A stretch of 10,365 bases of DNA from Vallitaleaceae bacterium. Its GTDB lineage: Bacteria > Bacillota > Clostridia > Lachnospirales > Vallitaleaceae. Positions 6,152 to 10,365 of this stretch are shown here, piece after piece. Each line of letters opens with the position of its first letter. The first letter of the stretch is position 1. A program made the position numbers and the translations under genes. The notes below the pieces were generated by a model that was not told where the DNA came from, made no database searches, and saw only the letters and a list, made by a program, of their open reading frames with translations. Where the stretch lies: NCBI GenBank assembly GCA_027858555.1, contig JAQICP010000297.1, positions 1 through 10,365 on the forward strand, in the 5' to 3' direction.

Positions 6152-7636
6152 GTGAAAAATAATTATTGTTTCTGGTTTGTAACAGGCAGTCAAAACTTAT
6201 ATGGACCTTCAGTATTAGAAGAAGTTCATAATAATTCAAAAGCTATTGTTGAACATTTTAATAATAATATGCAGTCCGAATATAAGATAATATGTAAAGA
6301 TACGGTTAAAACAAAAGAGGAAATATATAAGTTAGCCAAAGAAGCGAATTATGATGAATCTTGTGCAGGAATCATTACATGGATGCATACATTTTCACCT
6401 TCTAAGATGTGGATTAATGGTTTGAAGGAATTGAATAAGCCAGTGTTACATCTTCACACTCAATTCAATAAAGAGATACCATGGGATAAGATTGATATGA
6501 ACTTTATGAATACCAATCAATCAGCACATGGTGATAGAGAACATGGCTTTATACATACGCGTATGCATACTGGTAGAAAAGTTGTTGTTGGCTACTATGA
6601 AAATCCAAGTGTTTTAAAAGAAATAGGCAAGTGGCTAAGAGTTGCTGTTGCAGCTAGTCTATCCAAGCATATTAAGGTTGCACGATTTGGCGATAATATG
6701 CGTTCAGTTGCTGTTACCGAGGGCGACAAAGTGGAAGCTGAAATCAAGTTTGGTTGGTCTGTTGATTACTTTGGCTTAGGTGATTTAGTGGCATATGTAG
6801 ATGGTGTTGATGAAGATAGTATCAATAAATTATTTAAAGAATATCAAGAGAAGTACATTATTTCAAAAGAAACCCTTGATGATTCCGAAAAAGTTGACTC
6901 TATCAGATACCAGTTAAGACTTGAGATTGGCATACAGTCATTTTTAGATGAAAAAGGTTATTCATGTTACACAAATACATTTGAAGATTTACATGGCCTT
7001 GATCAATTACCTGGACTTGCTTCACAAAGTTTGATGAGCAAGGGTTACGGATTTGGACCGGAAGGCGACTGGAAAGTTGCTGCAATGACAAGAATCATGA
7101 AGATTATGAGTAGTAACCAAGGCACATCCCTAATGGAAGATTACACTTATCATCTTGAAGATGGTAATGAGACAATACTCGGTGCGCATATGTTGGAGAT
7201 ATGTCCTACATTAGCTAAAGAAAAGCCAACAATCGAAGTGCATCCACTGGGTATTGGTGGTAAGAATCCACCAGCTCGAATGGTATTTGACAGTAAAACT
7301 GGACCAGCTGTTTGTGCTAGTTTGGTAGATATGGGTGGTAGATTCAGGTTGATCATATTAGATGTTGAAGCTATTGAATTACCTCATAAAATGCCTAATT
7401 TGCCAGTGGCTAGAGTATTATGGACACCAAAGCCTAATCTTGAAGTAGCAGCAAAAGCATGGATTTATGCAGGTGGCGCTCATCATACAGTCTTTTCATA
7501 TAATGTTGATGCAGATGATCTTATTGATTTTGCAAAAATGATGGACATTGAGTATATACACATTAATGAAAATACCAACATATATGCACTTGAAAAAGAG
7601 CTTATGTTTAATGATTTATTATGGAAATTAAAGTAG
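6152..7636 (+). CDS. araA: L-arabinose isomerase
   Basis: Converts L-arabinose to L-ribulose in the cytoplasm, the first step of the bacterial arabinose pathway; a metal-dependent oligomer. The 494-residue length is typical. Family landmarks are FWFVTGSQNLYG (7-18), ITWMHTFSPSKMW (75-87), LHLHTQFN (99-106), GPEGDWK (302-308), MEDYTYH (328-334), LGAHMLE (343-349), EVHPLGIGGK (362-371) and GGAHHT (441-446). The metal and substrate ligands known from the E. coli enzyme correspond to E304, E329, H346 and one of H444/H445. The start is GTG at 6152, with GAAAGGGG (6137-6144) at correct spacing. It is the first gene of an operon with araD; the remains of araB begin four bases after its TAG stop. Expression is probably repressed by the divergent LacI-family protein. 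Confidence 0.98.
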   Translation: MKNNYCFWFVTGSQNLYGPSVLEEVHNNSKAIVEHFNNNMQSEYKIICKDTVKTKEEIYKLAKEANYDESCAGIITWMHTFSPSKMWINGLKELNKPVLHLHTQFNKEIPWDKIDMNFMNTNQSAHGDREHGFIHTRMHTGRKVVVGYYENPSVLKEIGKWLRVAVAASLSKHIKVARFGDNMRSVAVTEGDKVEAEIKFGWSVDYFGLGDLVAYVDGVDEDSINKLFKEYQEKYIISKETLDDSEKVDSIRYQLRLEIGIQSFLDEKGYSCYTNTFEDLHGLDQLPGLASQSLMSKGYGFGPEGDWKVAAMTRIMKIMSSNQGTSLMEDYTYHLEDGNETILGAHMLEICPTLAKEKPTIEVHPLGIGGKNPPARMVFDSKTGPAVCASLVDMGGRFRLIILDVEAIELPHKMPNLPVARVLWTPKPNLEVAAKAWIYAGGAHHTVFSYNVDADDLIDFAKMMDIEYIHINENTNIYALEKELMFNDLLWKLK

Positions 7637-7640
7637 TATC

Positions 7641-7933
7641 TATATTGGTTTGGATTTAAGCTCAGATGCCCCAAGAATATATAGAAGTATTATTGAAGCA
7701 ACTGTCTATGGTGCAAGAGCTATTGCTCATAGATTTAGAAATTAGGGTGTAGAACTTACAGAAATCATTGTTATTGGCAGTGTTGCTAAAAGCCACGCTT
7801 GGCGATGCAGATTATGGCAGATGTGACTAATATGAACGTTTCTGTTGTAGAATCAGAGCAAGCTGTAGCACTAGGAGTAGCGTGTTTTGCATCAGTTGTT
7901 GGCGGCTGTTTTGGAAGAGAAGTTCTACACTAA
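7641..7933 (+). pseudogene. araB: Ribulokinase remnant (C-terminal piece, stop and frameshift)
   Basis: About 97 codons recognisable as the C-terminal part of an FGGY-family kinase, L-ribulokinase, which would phosphorylate L-ribulose. The first frame (7641-7804) reads YIGLDLSSDAPRIYRSIIEA, then TVYGARAIAHRF, a TAG at 7743-7745, and GVELTEIIVIGSVAKSHAW. A frameshift near 7804 moves the match to the frame starting at ATG 7805: MQIMADVTNMNVSVVESEQA, then VALGVACFASVVGGCF, ending at TAA 7931-7933. Together these cover the family's IIEA-GAR, GG-AKKSP and SEQ-ALGAA regions. Everything before, some 400 residues including the nucleotide- and sugar-binding core, is missing, as is the normal C-terminal extension. 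Its place between araA and araD shows an ancestral araA-araB-araD order with an internal deletion. No functional product is expected. Confidence 0.85.
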
Positions 7934-8026
7934 TTAAGTAACTTGATAGGCATTAACCCAAGGTAATAGCCAATATTTTAAACACAGGCGTTACCGTACT
8001 CTATTAAAAAGTTTTGAGGTAATCAT

Positions 8027-8713
8027 ATGTTAGAACATTTAAAAATTGCAGTATACAAAGCAAATATGGCATTAAAAGAAGCTGGTCTCGTGATTCTTAC
8101 ATGGGGAAATGCAAGTGGGTTTGACCATGTATCAGGACTAGTAGTGATTAAGCCTAGTGGTGTTAGCTATAGCGAATTATCACCAGATAATATGGTTGTA
8201 GTTAATCTGGACGGTGAGGTTGTTGAAGGCAGTTACAAACCTTCATCAGATACTAAAACCCACATAGAGCTATATAAAGCATTCCCTGAGCTAGGGGGTA
8301 TCGTACATACCCATTCGCGGATGGCTACTAGCTTTTCGCAAGCTGGTATGAGTATAACGCCTATGGGAACAACCCATGCAGACTATTTTTATGGTGAGAT
8401 TCCTTGCTCTAAGCCATTAGAAAAGCATCAGATTGATGGCGATTATGAGAAAGAAACAGGGATTACGATTGTTAATATGCTTAAGGACAAAAATCCACTT
8501 GATGTACCAGCGGTTCTAGTTAATGAGCATGGTCCATTCACTTGGGGACTTTCAGTTGAAGAGGCTGTTTATCATAGTATAGTTTTAGAAGAAGTGAGCA
8601 TTATGGCCTTTAATACATTGTTATTAAACAAGTCTGCTCATATCCAAAATGCACTCTTAGATAAGCATTACTATAGAAAACATGGTAGTAATAGTTATTA
8701 TGGACAGAAGTAA
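8027..8713 (+). CDS. araD: L-ribulose-5-phosphate 4-epimerase
   Basis: Interconverts L-ribulose-5-phosphate and D-xylulose-5-phosphate, feeding arabinose carbon into the pentose phosphate pathway. It is a cytoplasmic zinc enzyme of the class II aldolase/epimerase family. The 228-residue length and sequence follow E. coli AraD (231 residues) closely: LTWGN (24-28), KPSG (42-45), KPSSDT (71-76), GGIVHTHS (90-97), GTTHADYFYG (114-123), HGPF (168-171) and the C-terminal LLDKHYYRKHG and YYGQ. Zinc ligands are H94, H96 and H168; D119, H214 and Y225 match the E. coli catalytic positions D120, H218 and Y229. GAGG about eight bases before the ATG is the ribosome binding site. It is presumably cotranscribed with araA through the araB remnant; no promoter is evident in 7934-8026. 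The gene is intact. Confidence 0.97.
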   Translation: MLEHLKIAVYKANMALKEAGLVILTWGNASGFDHVSGLVVIKPSGVSYSELSPDNMVVVNLDGEVVEGSYKPSSDTKTHIELYKAFPELGGIVHTHSRMATSFSQAGMSITPMGTTHADYFYGEIPCSKPLEKHQIDGDYEKETGITIVNMLKDKNPLDVPAVLVNEHGPFTWGLSVEEAVYHSIVLEEVSIMAFNTLLLNKSAHIQNALLDKHYYRKHGSNSYYGQK

Positions 8714-8806
8714 TAGATAGTTATATTATATATTGTACTACTTTTTTTTTTCATTTATCGTTATATATTTGCTTTATGCTCCCCCTTTAAAGGTTAAAAG
8801 AAGTAG
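8714..8806. other. Spacer after araD
   Basis: Ninety-odd bases with no gene. A run of ten T residues (8742-8751) follows an AT-only weak inverted repeat (TAGT/ACTA). It may aid termination of araD, but the well-formed hairpin downstream is the better candidate. Confidence 0.4.
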
Positions 8807-8845
8807 AAAATGCCAATGCATATGATATATGCATTGGCATTTTTT
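8807..8845. terminator. Convergent (bidirectional) terminator between araD and the kinase gene
   Basis: A perfect 14-bp stem ATGCCAATGCATAT (8810-8823) / ATATGCATTGGCAT (8827-8840) with a 3-base loop is followed by T residues on the plus strand (8841-8845) and preceded by A residues (8807-8809). It can therefore serve both araD (+) and the histidine kinase gene (-). Confidence 0.88.
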
Positions 8846-8860
8846 GTTGTAGTATAGATA

Positions 8861-9061
8861 TTAACAAGCGTAGAAGTAAAATCTCACACCTGTTTCAGTT
8901 TTTTCAACACCAAATTCATAGCCGTGTAACTCTAAGATTACTTTAACAATAGATAATCCAATACCACTACCACCATGATCTCGACTTCTAGATTTGTCAA
9001 CGCGATAGAATCTTTCCCACAAATGATTGATATGTGTTTCATCCAAGTTGTCAGTTTCATT
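8861..9061 (-). pseudogene. Histidine kinase, C-terminal ATPase piece after the in-frame TAA
   Basis: The last 66 codons of the sensor kinase, in the same frame as the upstream part and separated from it only by the TAA at 9062-9064. After the stop the frame reads NETDNLDETHINHL, then the F box WERFYRVDKSRSRD, the G2 box HGGSGIGLSIVK, and ends EKTETGVRFYFYAC-stop. This is the end of a HATPase_c domain and completes the ATP lid and binding site. It cannot act alone. A TTG at 9044-9046 is the first possible start after the stop, but there is no convincing ribosome binding site. The sequence is well kept, so the break looks recent or artefactual. Confidence 0.85.
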
Positions 9062-10365
9062 TTAAATGGAGAAGTAAATCTTTGATTTCCTATGTGCAAT
9101 GGTTATGTTCACTATGCCATCGGTCGGTGTATAACGGATTACGTTAGATAGAAAATTGACAATGACCTGTTCGATTTTGGCTTGGTCACCTAGTATATAA
9201 CATTTCAATTCATCAAAATCACGGTTGATAGTATAGTTTTTCTCATCTAAAAATACATCAAAGGCCTCAAGCATATCGATTACTAGTTCGCGTAATTCAA
9301 AGTGTGTTTTGATCAGTTGATAGGCGGGTGACTCTAATCTGGAAAGTTCATTCATATTATTGATCAGACTATTCATTTTTTTTGCTTCTTCTATAATAAT
9401 GGAAGCACAATCTATAACATAATCCTTATTATCTTTTGCTTCTATTAGTTGCATAACAACCCGTTCAGCATAACCTTGTATAATACCTAGAGGTGTCTTT
9501 ACTTCATGGGAGACATCAGCTATAAATTGCTTGCGCATATCCTCTAGTTCCTTCTGGTGCCATAACTTGACCTTCAGTTCATTGTTAGCAGTATTTAGAT
9601 CAGTCAGGGTGCTTTCAAGCTCAACAGCTAAAGTATTAAGATACGTGGCGAGCAGTCCTAATTCATCTTTTGAAGTGACAGGTATTTTTAAGGAAAAATC
9701 AAGTTCTGCGATTCTTCTTGCCGAGTCATTAATTCTTGTGAGTGGCTTAGATATGAGACGTGACAATATTAATGAAAAGATAACGATAGCAACGGCACCT
9801 AGTATGATAGCAAACTGCATGTAGTTAGAGATATAGACATCTACATCATTATTCTGGGGAATTGATACAATAGCAATCACATCATAAGGCGTATAAGTTT
9901 TTCTAATCATATAGTTGACAATGCCTGTCTGTGTATCATCTAATTTATACAATTGATAATCACCACGAATAAACGTAGACTCTACTTCGCCTCTAAGTAT
10001 ACGCCATGCCATATTGGATTTATATAATTCACCACTAGCTCGCTTGGGAAAATAGAGTTGTGTGATCTCACCTCTTTGGGCTGCATAATTGGTTGAATCG
10101 AATAAATCACTATAGACTGAATAGAATTCATTACCGACAATTTTATTATTGATCACACGAGGACAAAGTGTGGTTTCGTCTAGCCAATAGCCACTGATTG
10201 TAACAGAGTCCCCGAACTTAATACCTGAGAATACGGCTTCTGAATCATACAAAATCTCATCACTGGCAAATATATTAACAGCTTTTCCTTCTGCAGTTGT
10301 AATCTCAATCTGGTAATTAGTAGAATAGGTACTTAGAAAATCATCAGAGATGATTCTGATATAGG
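9062..10365 (-). CDS. Sensor histidine kinase, 5' end beyond window, interrupted by in-frame TAA
   Basis: A membrane sensor kinase of a two-component system. The frame is open to the window edge (at least 37 codons before TTG 10250-10252), so the true start lies beyond 10365. In order on the minus strand: an extracytoplasmic sensor region of unknown ligand (10365 to about 9820); a transmembrane helix near 9753-9818 (FAIILGAVAIVIFSLI); a HAMP segment (SKPLTRINDSARRIAELDF) and coiled-coil; the HisKA H box FIADVSHEVKTPLG, with the phosphorylated His at 9506-9508; and the HATPase N box QVIVNFLSNVIRYTPTDG. The first transmembrane helix is expected upstream. The frame stops at TAA 9062-9064 just where the G1 box begins, so this product would lack half of the ATP site. 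A response-regulator gene probably lies upstream, outside the window. The stimulus cannot be told. Confidence 0.9.
   Translation of the reverse strand, partial: YIRIISDDFLSTYSTNYQIEITTAEGKAVNIFASDEILYDSEAVFSGIKFGDSVTISGYWLDETTLCPRVINNKIVGNEFYSVYSDLFDSTNYAAQRGEITQLYFPKRASGELYKSNMAWRILRGEVESTFIRGDYQLYKLDDTQTGIVNYMIRKTYTPYDVIAIVSIPQNNDVDVYISNYMQFAIILGAVAIVIFSLILSRLISKPLTRINDSARRIAELDFSLKIPVTSKDELGLLATYLNTLAVELESTLTDLNTANNELKVKLWHQKELEDMRKQFIADVSHEVKTPLGIIQGYAERVVMQLIEAKDNKDYVIDCASIIIEEAKKMNSLINNMNELSRLESPAYQLIKTHFELRELVIDMLEAFDVFLDEKNYTINRDFDELKCYILGDQAKIEQVIVNFLSNVIRYTPTDGIVNITIAHRKSKIYFSI

Noticed and set aside
7250..7262. AraA reads VHPLG where E. coli has VQHLG, suggesting a moved histidine
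   Set aside because: I recall VHPL(G/S)IGGK as the normal form in Firmicutes arabinose isomerases. The catalytic histidine counts to H346 in LGAHMLE, which is present.
8742..8751. Run of ten T residues as the main araD terminator
   Set aside because: No stable stem lies directly before it. The 14-bp hairpin at 8810-8840 is far stronger.

Overview
The window looks like low-GC Firmicutes DNA, most likely from a member of the Clostridia. The base composition is AT-rich, the ribosome binding sites are AGGAGG-like, glycyl-tRNA synthetase is the single-chain dimeric type under a T-box, and the pyruvate phosphate dikinase reads like the clostridial enzyme. The species cannot be named from the sequence alone.

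Layout. (1) 1-174 is the 3' part of a glycine T-box riboswitch with its terminator; it controls glyS (199-1587, +). (2) After a 350-base gap with a likely promoter and a structured leader comes ppdK (1938-4565, +). Its reading frame is full length and well conserved but has one in-frame TAG at 2505-2507. (3) A strong terminator (4629-4658) closes ppdK. It is followed by a decayed IS200/IS605-type insertion sequence: left-end hairpins, a promoter-like site and the first codons of tnpA. (4) A LacI-family regulator (4962-5963, -) is transcribed away from an arabinose operon: araA (6152-7636), a ruined araB remnant (7641-7933) and araD (8027-8713). The divergent promoter region holds two copies of an odd-centred palindrome, TTTACTAAA, 20 bp apart; one lies between the -35 and -10 of araA. 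(5) A convergent hairpin terminator (8807-8845) separates araD from a sensor histidine kinase gene on the minus strand. That gene runs off the right edge and is interrupted by an in-frame TAA exactly at its ATP-binding G1 box.

How the genes work together. AraA (arabinose to ribulose) and AraD (ribulose-5-phosphate to xylulose-5-phosphate) flank the missing kinase step, so the operon can only work if ribulokinase is encoded elsewhere. The LacI-type protein is probably the local sugar-responsive repressor. PPDK interconverts pyruvate and PEP and is not obviously linked to arabinose use.

The most notable feature is the number of broken reading frames in 10 kb: two otherwise well-kept genes with single in-frame stops (ppdK, kinase) and two clear remnants (araB, tnpA). 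I find no convincing new system. The stops are best explained by mutation or sequence error. Readthrough is possible but unproven, and the normal ends of ppdK and araA also use TAG.
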